A stretch of DNA of 8,960 nt from Candidatus Bipolaricaulota bacterium (GTDB lineage: Bacteria; Bipolaricaulota; Bipolaricaulia; RBG-16-55-9; DRXL01). Shown here in pieces: positions 1 to 6,199 of this stretch (positions are counted from its first letter, which is position 1; every line of letters begins with the position of its first letter). The position numbers and the translations under genes are program-made. The DNA is taken from NCBI GenBank assembly GCA_026414955.1, contig JAOAIA010000057.1, positions 1-8,960 on the forward strand, in the 5' to 3' direction. The notes under the pieces are model-generated. The model worked only from the letters and a program-made list of their open reading frames with translations. It was not told where the DNA came from and ran no database searches.

Positions 1-113
1 GCTATGGGCAGAGGAGACTCCGATGGTCTCTGCCCAGGGTTGGTCAGTATTAAGACGAGCGCAAAGGCGACAACAGCGATGACGGCTCCGGCAACGAGCC
101 ACGATCTCTTCAT
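1..113 (-). CDS. N-terminal part of a membrane-anchored protein of unknown function (runs off the left edge)
   Basis: On the minus strand an ATG at 113-111 opens a frame that stays open for 37 complete codons to the window edge, so only the N-terminus is visible. It begins MKRSW, followed by an uninterrupted hydrophobic stretch (about residues 5-24, rich in V, A, L and I). A Pro/Ser/Glu/Gln-rich segment follows (NPGQRPSESPLPI), which looks like an extracytoplasmic linker. No AxA cleavage site is obvious, so a signal anchor is more likely than a cleaved signal peptide. The start is well supported: a purine-rich Shine-Dalgarno (GGGAGGG on the minus strand, positions 124-118) lies 4 bases upstream, and a good promoter sits further up at 152-180. 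It is divergent from the Lpt fusion gene. The family cannot be recognised from 37 residues. Confidence 0.72.
   Translation of the reverse strand, partial: MKRSWLVAGAVIAVVAFALVLILTNPGQRPSESPLPI
5..36. repeat. Perfect 9-bp inverted repeat with 14-nt spacer
   Basis: TGGGCAGAG at 5-13 is the exact reverse complement of CTCTGCCCA at 28-36. An alternative pairing extends the inner stem through GAGAC (14-18) with GTCTC (26-30) by bulging 11-13. It lies inside the proposed minus-strand coding region, over the Pro/Ser-rich linker codons. There is no T-run, so it does not look like an intrinsic terminator. It may be chance composition or an assembly-edge effect, because it is only 4 bases from the start of the window. 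Confidence 0.5.
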
Positions 114-126
114 AGATCCCTCCCGT

Positions 127-141
127 GCGGGCTTGGCCCGC
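127..141. repeat. Short GC hairpin in the leader of the minus-strand gene
   Basis: GCGGGC (127-132) pairs with GCCCGC (136-141) around a 3-nt loop. Read on the minus strand, it sits between the predicted transcription start and the Shine-Dalgarno sequence of the left-edge gene, so it would be a 6-bp hairpin in that short leader. It could modulate ribosome access or mRNA stability. No known riboswitch fold is visible. Confidence 0.4.
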
Positions 142-151
142 CTTACACAGT

Positions 152-180
152 AGTTTACCCGTTCCCCTTGGAAGTTTCAA
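152..180 (-). promoter_or_regulatory. Sigma70-type promoter of the left-edge minus-strand gene
   Basis: Reading the minus strand, TTGAAA (180-175) and TAAACT (157-152) are separated by exactly 17 bases, matching the -35/-10 layout of a housekeeping promoter with 5 of 6 consensus bases in the -35 box. Transcription would begin near 145 and give a leader of about 30 nt carrying the GC hairpin and the GGGAGGG ribosome-binding site. Confidence 0.6.
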
Positions 181-197
181 CGTGCATTTGCTAGACT
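168..197 (+). promoter_or_regulatory. Probable promoter of the Lpt fusion gene, giving a leaderless transcript
   Basis: A -10-like TAGACT lies at 192-197, with a weaker -35-like TTGGAA at 168-173 (18-bp spacing). The -10 box ends 7 bases before the ATG at 204, so the expected transcription start coincides with the start codon. No Shine-Dalgarno sequence precedes the ATG. Its -35 box abuts the -35 box of the divergent minus-strand promoter, so the two probably compete for or share a regulator. Confidence 0.45.
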
Positions 198-203
198 AAA
201 GCT

Positions 204-3200
204 ATGCTCGGGTTGGTAGATCGCTATCTTATTCGCGAAATGGTCTTCCCCTTCGTGCTCGCCGTGGCGGGCTTCGTGCTCTTTATCATTCTCAATCTCA
301 TCCCGCAACTCTCCGACTTCATGCTCGACCGTAATATCCCCATCCAAACGCTCTTCCAGATGCTCGCCTATCGGCTGCCGGAGCTGTTGGTCTACGGGCT
401 GCCCGTCGGGGTGTTATTCGCGATCTTCTGGGCCTTGGGACGATTGAGCCATGATCGCGAGCTGGTCGCCCTGCAAGCCGCAGGGTTCTCGCTGCGGAGA
501 CTCATGCTCCCCGTGGTGCTCATGGGCTTGATCACCACCGGCGCGGCGTTCGCCGTGGGCGAGCTGTGGATGCCCTGGGCCAATCATCAGTATTACAATC
601 TGCTGCGCGAGATCTTCTTTATGCGCTCCTCCCCCCAGATCCGCGAGTCCACCTTCGTCAAGATCAGCACCACCGCCTATGCCTACGTCGAACGCTATGA
701 CCCCATAACAAAAAAACTCTCGAACGTGATGGTCTTCGATCAGGGGGGCGGGGAGTATCTCGCCGAGCTGAACGCGCGCTTCCCCAAGATCATCGTTGCT
801 GCTGAGGGCACATGGGACGGCGAGTACTGGCGCCTCGGCCACGGCAAGCTCCACAAGCTCCGCGACGACGGCCAGTTCGAGTACACTCTTGCGTTTGAGA
901 AGCTCTCTGTTCGCGCCGGGCCGTTTCTCGAGCGGATCTTCGCGGAGCAGCGCACCCCACAGGAGATGGGCATCGCTGAGTTATATCACCAGATTCAGGT
1001 GCTCCAGCGCAGCCGGTTAGGAGCCGAGAGCCTGATCGTCGAACTACACTCCAAGATCGCCGTACCGTTTTCGGCGTTGATCTTCGCGCTCTTTGGCGCG
1101 CCGTTGAGCCTGATCTTTGCCCAAGGGGGAGCGCCACGCGGACGCGCCGCGGGTGTTATTATCAGCGTGCTCTTGGTCGCGTGCTATCAGGGGCTGTTGC
1201 TCTGGATGTCCACGCTGGGCAAGCGTGGCTTGATAGAGCCAGCCCTGGCCCCGTGGGTCCCCAACATTCTGTTTAGCGTGATCGGCGTTCTCTTATTGAT
1301 CTGGCTGGATCGGCTCAGCCGGCTCGATCTCCTGGCGAGATTGCGCCAGCTCTTTCCGCTGGTGCTTGTGCTGGGCGTGCTCGCAGGCGAGGGCGGCTTG
1401 GCCCAAGAACCGCCCCCCATCGCCTTCGACATCCGAGCTGACCGGCTCACCGTCGCCCGTGACTGGAGCGAGATCTCCGCCGAGGGCCACGTTCAGCTCA
1501 CTTATGAACGGGGCACGCTCTCCGCGGAGAAGGTCAGCGCGCAGCGTCGCCCAGAGAGCCAAGCATGGACGGTGCGCGCTCAGGGCGGCGCCCGCTGGGA
1601 GGGCGAAGGGCTGAAAGGCCAGACCGAAACTATCGAGATTCAGATAGAATGGGCTGGCGGGGCATGGCACCTCCAACGGGCGCACCTGCAGCGAGCACAA
1701 CTCTCGTATAAGCAAGGAGCCGTGCACGCCGAGGAGATCTTCTTACAGCGGGGTGAGAAGCACTGGATGGCCGAGGCACGCGGCCACGTGCGCTTAGAAG
1801 AGCACAAGGACGGAGAAGTTCTCGGCTACGCCGATGCTGCGGAGCTGAGCCTTGAGCTGGAGCCTACCGGGGCGAACCCCCACGCCGGGCAGGAGGAGGG
1901 TGCTTCGTGGCGCGCCCGGCGCGCTACCCTGAAGAACTTCCTCGGGCAGACCCGCTTTGAAAGCGCCGCCAAAAAGCAAGAGACCCTGCGCTTCCAGGGC
2001 CAGAAGGCCAGGATCACCTTCCGTGAGGATGGCCGCATCAGACTGCTGGAGATCTCTGACGGCGAGATTACGACGTGCACCTGCCCGGAGCCGATCACGC
2101 GCTCAGCCTACTCCATTGCCGCGGGGAGCGTGCGCCTGGAGCCGAACGAGTCCGTCTTGGCTACGAATATTCTCGTCAAAGCGTACGGGCTGCCGGTCTT
2201 CTGGTCTCCCGTCTACTTTGCCTCACTGAAAGAAGAGACGAAAAACCCGCTGCTGCCCGACTTCGGGCAACTGCCCGAGCGGGGATGGTATCTGCGCTGG
2301 CGTATCCCCTTCGTCATTGATAAAGACAACACCGGCACGGTCTTGATTGACTATTACACAAAGCTCCCTGAAGTGGGCACAGGGATCGAGTATAGCTATA
2401 AATTCTGGGAGCAGCAGGGGCAGATCTCTTTCTATCGGCTGGTCGGGCGCGGTGAGTCGTGGGCTATAGACGGGACACATCAGGCGCAGCTCCCTCTGGG
2501 TATGCGTCTGGTGGTGGGCATGGCGTCGCGCACGGGGTTATTAGAACAAGAAGCCCAACGGCTCTTCTCGCGGGCGCAGTTGTCGGCAAGCTGGGGCGTG
2601 GTGCGCTGGAGTGCCCTGTGGAGCCGCGATCAGTATCTTGCCGCACCAAAACCCGAGAGCGACGAGGCCGTGCTCTATAGATTTCTCGAAAAAGCCCCGG
2701 AGCTGACGATAGCGCTTGCGCCGTGGCGCCTCGGCCCGCTCCCGCTCTCGATAGTCTTCAATACGTCATGGGGCCGATATCGCGAGAAAAAATTAGACAA
2801 AGAGACGCTGGACGAGAGCAGCCGTTGGGAATCGGTGCTCGGCGTGCAATCGCTCGCCCTTGGCACTGGGTTTTTCACCGTCCAAGCGAGCGCGACTTAC
2901 CGTCTTGCGCTCTACGAGCCGCAACAGCTCCGGCGCGACGCCTATGACCTGACTGGAGCATTGAGCCTGCGCCCCCTGCCAGGCCTGAGCGCCGACACAA
3001 CGTATACCTACCGGCGGGTGGTGGGGCAAAGCCCGTTCCGCTTCGACACGCTCAGCCTGGCACATCGGGTGAGCCTCCGCGCCAGCTGGGCCAGTGTGCC
3101 CTTCACGCCGAGTCTCTCCGGGGGATATGATCTCGAATCCAAGAGATTTGATCCCCTGCGCCTGACGCTGCGCCACCAGCTCTATGGCCTCAGCACGACC

Positions 3201-3671
3201 ATTGATCTGGAATATGATCCAAATTACTCGCTTTGGCAGCGTGCGGTGCTCACCCTCAGCGGGTCGTGGGAGGTGATCCCCAAGGCCCCGGCGCTCACGA
3301 TGCACCTGACGACAGCGTATCTCTTCCCAAGGCGCGCGTTTGAAGACTTGATCGTCAAGCTCAGTTGGGGCGCGCAGCGCCTGGGGATGAGCGTCAATCT
3401 CAATCGTCTCGCCCTCGTGCGACTCAATCTTGAGACAAGCTGGCAATGGGGGCCTGATTGGGAGTTCTCCCTCAAGGGGGAGTACGACCTGCCTACCCAG
3501 CGCGTTACGGCCCTCCAAGTGGGGGTGATCAAGAAATTCTGCCATGCGTGCTGGCAGGTGGGCCTCTACAGCGATAGCCAAAGAGTATGGCTGCACGCGC
3601 AGATCAATGCGTTCCCGACCGCGCAAGTGCGCTATTCGCCCACCGATCGGCGGCTGTCGTTTGGCTCCTAG
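204..3671 (+). CDS. LptF/LptG-type permease fused to LptA/OstA-like domain and LptD-like outer-membrane barrel
   Basis: One uninterrupted 1155-residue frame contains what are normally separate LPS-export proteins. Residues 1-368 form an LptF/LptG (YjgP/YjgQ) permease. It has membrane segments at about 13-33, 59-78, 100-118, 285-305, 316-336 and 352-368, the family hallmark RLSHDRELVALQAAGFS after helix 2, and a periplasmic domain between helices 3 and 4. An Arg-rich cytoplasmic stretch (370-381) leads into a seventh hydrophobic segment ending GGLA-Q at 400/401, which looks like a signal peptide. Residues about 405-600 show OstA/LptA-like strands (ADRLTVARDWSEISAEGHVQ and a second GHVRLEE repeat). 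Residues about 610-690 carry the LptD-type core (EITTCTCPEP, then YGLPVFWSPVYF at 661-672). The rest to 1155 is a strand-rich barrel with a cysteine-containing end (FCHACW). Known family roles: LptF/G extract LPS with LptB, LptA bridges the periplasm, and LptD inserts LPS in the outer membrane. The start at 204 fits the family N-terminus. An internal start at 1341, giving two proteins, cannot be excluded. Confidence 0.88.
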   Translation: MLGLVDRYLIREMVFPFVLAVAGFVLFIILNLIPQLSDFMLDRNIPIQTLFQMLAYRLPELLVYGLPVGVLFAIFWALGRLSHDRELVALQAAGFSLRRLMLPVVLMGLITTGAAFAVGELWMPWANHQYYNLLREIFFMRSSPQIRESTFVKISTTAYAYVERYDPITKKLSNVMVFDQGGGEYLAELNARFPKIIVAAEGTWDGEYWRLGHGKLHKLRDDGQFEYTLAFEKLSVRAGPFLERIFAEQRTPQEMGIAELYHQIQVLQRSRLGAESLIVELHSKIAVPFSALIFALFGAPLSLIFAQGGAPRGRAAGVIISVLLVACYQGLLLWMSTLGKRGLIEPALAPWVPNILFSVIGVLLLIWLDRLSRLDLLARLRQLFPLVLVLGVLAGEGGLAQEPPPIAFDIRADRLTVARDWSEISAEGHVQLTYERGTLSAEKVSAQRRPESQAWTVRAQGGARWEGEGLKGQTETIEIQIEWAGGAWHLQRAHLQRAQLSYKQGAVHAEEIFLQRGEKHWMAEARGHVRLEEHKDGEVLGYADAAELSLELEPTGANPHAGQEEGASWRARRATLKNFLGQTRFESAAKKQETLRFQGQKARITFREDGRIRLLEISDGEITTCTCPEPITRSAYSIAAGSVRLEPNESVLATNILVKAYGLPVFWSPVYFASLKEETKNPLLPDFGQLPERGWYLRWRIPFVIDKDNTGTVLIDYYTKLPEVGTGIEYSYKFWEQQGQISFYRLVGRGESWAIDGTHQAQLPLGMRLVVGMASRTGLLEQEAQRLFSRAQLSASWGVVRWSALWSRDQYLAAPKPESDEAVLYRFLEKAPELTIALAPWRLGPLPLSIVFNTSWGRYREKKLDKETLDESSRWESVLGVQSLALGTGFFTVQASATYRLALYEPQQLRRDAYDLTGALSLRPLPGLSADTTYTYRRVVGQSPFRFDTLSLAHRVSLRASWASVPFTPSLSGGYDLESKRFDPLRLTLRHQLYGLSTTIDLEYDPNYSLWQRAVLTLSGSWEVIPKAPALTMHLTTAYLFPRRAFEDLIVKLSWGAQRLGMSVNLNRLALVRLNLETSWQWGPDWEFSLKGEYDLPTQRVTALQVGVIKKFCHACWQVGLYSDSQRVWLHAQINAFPTAQVRYSPTDRRLSFGS
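1341..1403 (+). other. Internal signal-peptide-like segment and possible alternative start at the permease/OstA junction
   Basis: Codons 380-400 of the fusion read as a textbook export signal: a short basic n-region (LRQ, preceded by several more arginines), a hydrophobic core (LFPLVLVLGVLA) and a polar c-region ending GEGGLA before Gln401. By the usual even-helix topology, the permease ends in the cytoplasm, so this segment would carry the following OstA/LptD region across the membrane. Codon 380 is TTG at 1341-1343, which could act as a separate start. The purine-containing GGCGAGA just upstream is only a weak ribosome-binding site. Signal-peptidase cleavage after Ala400 would release the barrel. 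Retention would leave it tethered. Confidence 0.6.
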
Positions 3672-3691
3672 CGTTCTCGAAGCCCAGGCGG

Positions 3692-3697
3692 TATACT
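3692..3697 (+). promoter_or_regulatory. Possible -10 box for the EF-G-like gene
   Basis: TATACT matches the -10 consensus at five of six positions and lies in the short gap after the Lpt fusion. No convincing -35 box stands at 16-18 bp upstream, so this may be a weak or activator-dependent promoter, or the gene may be read through from upstream. Predicted transcription would start near 3704, leaving a leader of about 25 nt that contains the ribosome-binding site at 3714-3722. Confidence 0.35.
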
Positions 3698-3713
3698 AGA
3701 ACGACTCTCGAAT

Positions 3714-3722
3714 GGGGTGATC
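3714..3722 (+). promoter_or_regulatory. Ribosome-binding site that sets the start of the EF-G-like gene at 3729
   Basis: GGGGTGATC closely matches the complement of the 16S rRNA 3' end (GGAGGTGATC). Counting from its GGGGTGA core, it sits 8 bases before the ATG at 3729. It overlaps an in-frame GTG at 3717, so that GTG cannot be the start using this site. This supports ATG 3729 over the longer GTG-initiated reading. Confidence 0.6.
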
Positions 3723-3728
3723 GCTCGT

Positions 3729-5738
3729 ATGGAGGTACGGACTGTCTGTTTTGTGGGGCACGCGGGAGCTGGCAAGACGGCGCTCGCTGAGGCGCTCTTG
3801 AAAAGATGCGGCCATGACGCGAGATTCGACTTCACACCGGAGGCCAAGAGCCGGGGACACTCCGTGGACTTGGGAGTAGGGAGCCTCAGCCAGGGCGACA
3901 AGCTCTTGCAGATTCTCGACACCCCCGGCTTCACCGAATTCGTCGAAGAAGTCTATAAAGCCCTCTGGGCTTGCGAGACAGCTATCTTGGTGATCAACGC
4001 TGAGAAGGGCGTCGAAGTCCACACCGAGAAGGTCTGGGAGCTGACGCGGAAGTTCAACAGACCGTCTCTCGTTGTCATCACCAAGATGGACTTGCCCAAC
4101 GCTGATCTGCCCAAAGCGTTAGAATCGTTGCGCACGACGCTGCCGGGGCGATTTGTTTGCCTTGAGCTTCCCATCCGCGAGGGCGCGCATTTTATCGGCT
4201 ATGTGGACTTGATCGAGAATAGAGCTGTATATATAGATAAGCGCAAGGGCGAGATCCCCCAGAACCTGAAAGCAGCCGCCACGGCGGAGCGCGAGCAGCT
4301 CTTAGAAGTCCTGGCTGAAGCCAACGACGAACTGATGGTGCATTTCCTCGAAGGCCAAGAGATCCCCGTAGAAGAGATCCGTCATGCCCTCAAAGACGCG
4401 CTGCGGGCGCGTCTCTTCAGCCCCGTGCTCTGCACTTCTGTCACATCGGGCGCGGGCATTGATGCCCTGCTGGAGATGCTCCAGACCGAAACCCCGACGT
4501 TTGCGGATCTCAATCGGTCGGCAGACGGCTTCCTTGCCCAAGCGTTCCATCTCTTTTCCGATCAGTACTTGGGCAGGCTAGCGTTCTTGAAAATCTTCGG
4601 TGGGACGCTCTCTGAAGGGGATACGATCACGAACGTCAACACGGGGGCACAAGAGCGCGTGAAAGAGATCTTGCGCTTTCACGGCGATAAGTCCGAAAAG
4701 ATCCCGCAGGCCCACGCCGGCGAGATCGTCGCCTTAGCGAAGCTCAGCGACTGCCAACTGGGCGAGACGTTCGCTGCCACTAGCTCGGCACAAAAATTGC
4801 CGTGGATCGAGTTCCCCAAGCCGATCTTCGCTCGCGCGGTCACGCCGGAAACCCAAGCCGACGATGAGAAGATGAGCAGCGCCCTCAAAGAGATCGCCAG
4901 CGTCAAAGCCACGCTCAGCTTCTATCGCGACAACGTCACTCATGAAGCGATCCTGGCGGGCTTGGGCGATACGCACTTAAACGTCTTCACCGAGCGCCTC
5001 AAGAACAGATACGGCGTCTCGGTCAAGCTGCACAGGCCCCACATCCCCTATAAAGAGACGATTCTCAAAATCGCACAAGGGCAGTATAAGCACAAGAAGC
5101 AGAGTGGCGGGCGCGGCCAATACGGCGAAGCGCACTTACGGGTCGAGCCGATCCCTGGCAAGACCTATGAGTTCGTTGACGAAGTCAAGGGCGGTGTCAT
5201 CCCGCGCGAGTATATCCCGGCAGTCGAGAAGGGCGTGCTCGAAGCGATGCAACAGGGAATTCTCGCGGGCTATCCCATGACCGACGTGCGCGTCGCTGTC
5301 TACTACGGGAGCTATCACGAAGTGGACTCGAACGAGATCTCGTTCAAGATCGCGGGCGCTCATGCGTTTCGCCTGGCTGCTCAAGCGGCCCAACCCGCGC
5401 TGCTCGAGCCAATCTATAGAGTGACGATCTGGACGCCGTCAGACTACACGGGCGACATCATCAGCAGCTTGAACGGCAAGCGCGGGCGCATCTTAGGGAT
5501 GGGCATGGACGAAGAGACGTCCGACGGAACCCCCAAGCGCGACAAGATCGAGGCCGAAGTCCCCTTAGCCGAGATGCTCGACTACGCGTTGGAGCTGAAG
5601 TCGATCACACAAGGACGAGCCACGTTCCAGATGGAGTTTCTGCGCTATCAAGTCGTGACCAGCGAAAAGCTCGCCGAAGAACTATTGAAGCGCGAGGGCA
5701 AGACCATGAACAAACCAGCCGCAGAGAAAGAGAAGTAA
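3729..5738 (+). CDS. EF-G-like translation-factor GTPase (EF-G-2 type)
   Basis: A 669-residue protein with full EF-G domain order, slightly shorter than the roughly 700 of canonical EF-G. It has the P-loop GHAGAGKT (10-17), G3 DTPGFTEF (64-71), G4 TKMD (118-121) and a G5-like TSVTSG (236-241). Domain II follows (around GGTLSEGDTI), then domain III (GLGDTHLNVFTERL), domain IV (KHKKQSGGRGQYGEAHLRVE through DVRVAVYYGSYHEVDSNEIS) and domain V (TIWTPSDYTGDIISSLNGKR). Several motifs differ from canonical EF-G: the switch-I region reads RGHSV in place of RGITI, the catalytic His of DTPGH is Phe, and G4 has Thr for Asn. These features, and the DFTPEAK string after the P-loop, recall the EF-G-2 paralogue of Thermus, whose cellular role is unsettled. 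It is cytoplasmic and would act at the ribosome. Whether it replaces or supplements a canonical FusA cannot be told from this window. The start is ATG 3729, chosen from the ribosome-binding site. The C-terminal tail is highly charged. Confidence 0.9.
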   Translation: MEVRTVCFVGHAGAGKTALAEALLKRCGHDARFDFTPEAKSRGHSVDLGVGSLSQGDKLLQILDTPGFTEFVEEVYKALWACETAILVINAEKGVEVHTEKVWELTRKFNRPSLVVITKMDLPNADLPKALESLRTTLPGRFVCLELPIREGAHFIGYVDLIENRAVYIDKRKGEIPQNLKAAATAEREQLLEVLAEANDELMVHFLEGQEIPVEEIRHALKDALRARLFSPVLCTSVTSGAGIDALLEMLQTETPTFADLNRSADGFLAQAFHLFSDQYLGRLAFLKIFGGTLSEGDTITNVNTGAQERVKEILRFHGDKSEKIPQAHAGEIVALAKLSDCQLGETFAATSSAQKLPWIEFPKPIFARAVTPETQADDEKMSSALKEIASVKATLSFYRDNVTHEAILAGLGDTHLNVFTERLKNRYGVSVKLHRPHIPYKETILKIAQGQYKHKKQSGGRGQYGEAHLRVEPIPGKTYEFVDEVKGGVIPREYIPAVEKGVLEAMQQGILAGYPMTDVRVAVYYGSYHEVDSNEISFKIAGAHAFRLAAQAAQPALLEPIYRVTIWTPSDYTGDIISSLNGKRGRILGMGMDEETSDGTPKRDKIEAEVPLAEMLDYALELKSITQGRATFQMEFLRYQVVTSEKLAEELLKREGKTMNKPAAEKEK

Positions 5739-5753
5739 CGCACCAGAGCATAG

Positions 5754-6158
5754 ATGGGCTTGAAGCGACTGCAGATTAAAACCCAAGCGAAGCACGAGAT
5801 CGTGGATATTACGGATCGCGTGGCGCGAGCCGTGCGCGAGAGCGCCCTCGCAGACGGCGTGTGCACGATCTACGTCCCGCATACGACCGCGGCGATCACG
5901 ATCAATGAAAACGCAGACCCAGCTGTGAAAGAAGATATCCTCCATGCCCTTGCTCGGCTCGTCCCTGCCGGGCCGCACTACAAGCACGCCGAGGGCAACG
6001 CCCACGCCCACATCCGCGCCAGTCTCGTGGGACACTCGGTCACCGTGCCCATCGAAGCCGGGCGATTAGCTTTGGGCACCTGGCAGGGGATTCTGTTCTG
6101 CGAATTTGACGGGCCGCGCCAGCGCGAGGTCTGGATCACGGTCTTGCCGATACCCTGA
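5754..6158 (+). CDS. YjbQ / UPF0047 family protein (secondary thiamine-phosphate synthase enzyme)
   Basis: A 134-residue protein matching the whole length of the UPF0047 family. The conserved blocks are all present: PHTTAAITINENADP (42-56), YKHAEGNAHAHI (76-87), a GxLALGTWQGI block, and FDGPRQREVWI near the C-terminus. The invariant His43, His78, Glu80, His84 and His86 would line the active or metal site of the compact trimer known for the family. E. coli YjbQ can supply weak thiamine-phosphate synthase activity, but the physiological substrate is not established, so the enzyme name should be read cautiously. The gene starts 15 bp after the EF-G-like gene and is probably co-transcribed with it. 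No clear Shine-Dalgarno sequence precedes the ATG at 5754, and no promoter is visible in the gap. Confidence 0.93.
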   Translation: MGLKRLQIKTQAKHEIVDITDRVARAVRESALADGVCTIYVPHTTAAITINENADPAVKEDILHALARLVPAGPHYKHAEGNAHAHIRASLVGHSVTVPIEAGRLALGTWQGILFCEFDGPRQREVWITVLPIP

Positions 6159-6159
6159 T

Positions 6160-6188
6160 TTGTCATCGCTCCCCAGCGTCGCTATAAT
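6160..6188 (+). promoter_or_regulatory. Strong sigma70-type promoter of the pyrB operon
   Basis: TTGTCA (6160-6165) and a perfect TATAAT (6183-6188) are separated by 17 bp, the best promoter in the window. The -10 box ends only 11 bases before the pyrB ATG at 6200, so transcription should start around 6195 and leave about 5 nt of leader. The purine run AAGGGAG (6192-6198) touches the start codon and is too close for normal Shine-Dalgarno use. There is no room for a pyrimidine attenuator or PyrR-type leader, so any regulation must act at initiation or through the PyrI allosteric subunit. Confidence 0.75.
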
Positions 6189-6199
6189 CTTAAGGGAGC

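Noticed and set aside
414..854. A 146-codon minus-strand open frame
   Set aside because: It is antisense to the LptF/LptG permease helices, with no ribosome-binding site and no domain-like sequence.
2793..3626. A 277-codon open frame on the minus strand
   Set aside because: It lies entirely opposite the LptD-like barrel, whose plus-strand reading has clear family motifs. The minus-strand product shows no recognisable domain and is rich in His, Arg and Glu, as expected of antisense of GC-rich coding sequence.
3672..3716. Terminator after the Lpt fusion gene
   Set aside because: No GC-rich stem followed by a T-run is present in this gap.
3717..3728. GTG at 3717 as the start of the EF-G-like gene
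   Set aside because: This GTG lies inside the ribosome-binding site that serves the ATG at 3729, and the extra residues precede the normal EF-G N-terminus.
6159..6199. Pyrimidine attenuator or PyrR-type leader upstream of pyrB
   Set aside because: The gap is only 41 bp, is filled by the promoter, and leaves about 5 nt of leader with no hairpin or terminator.
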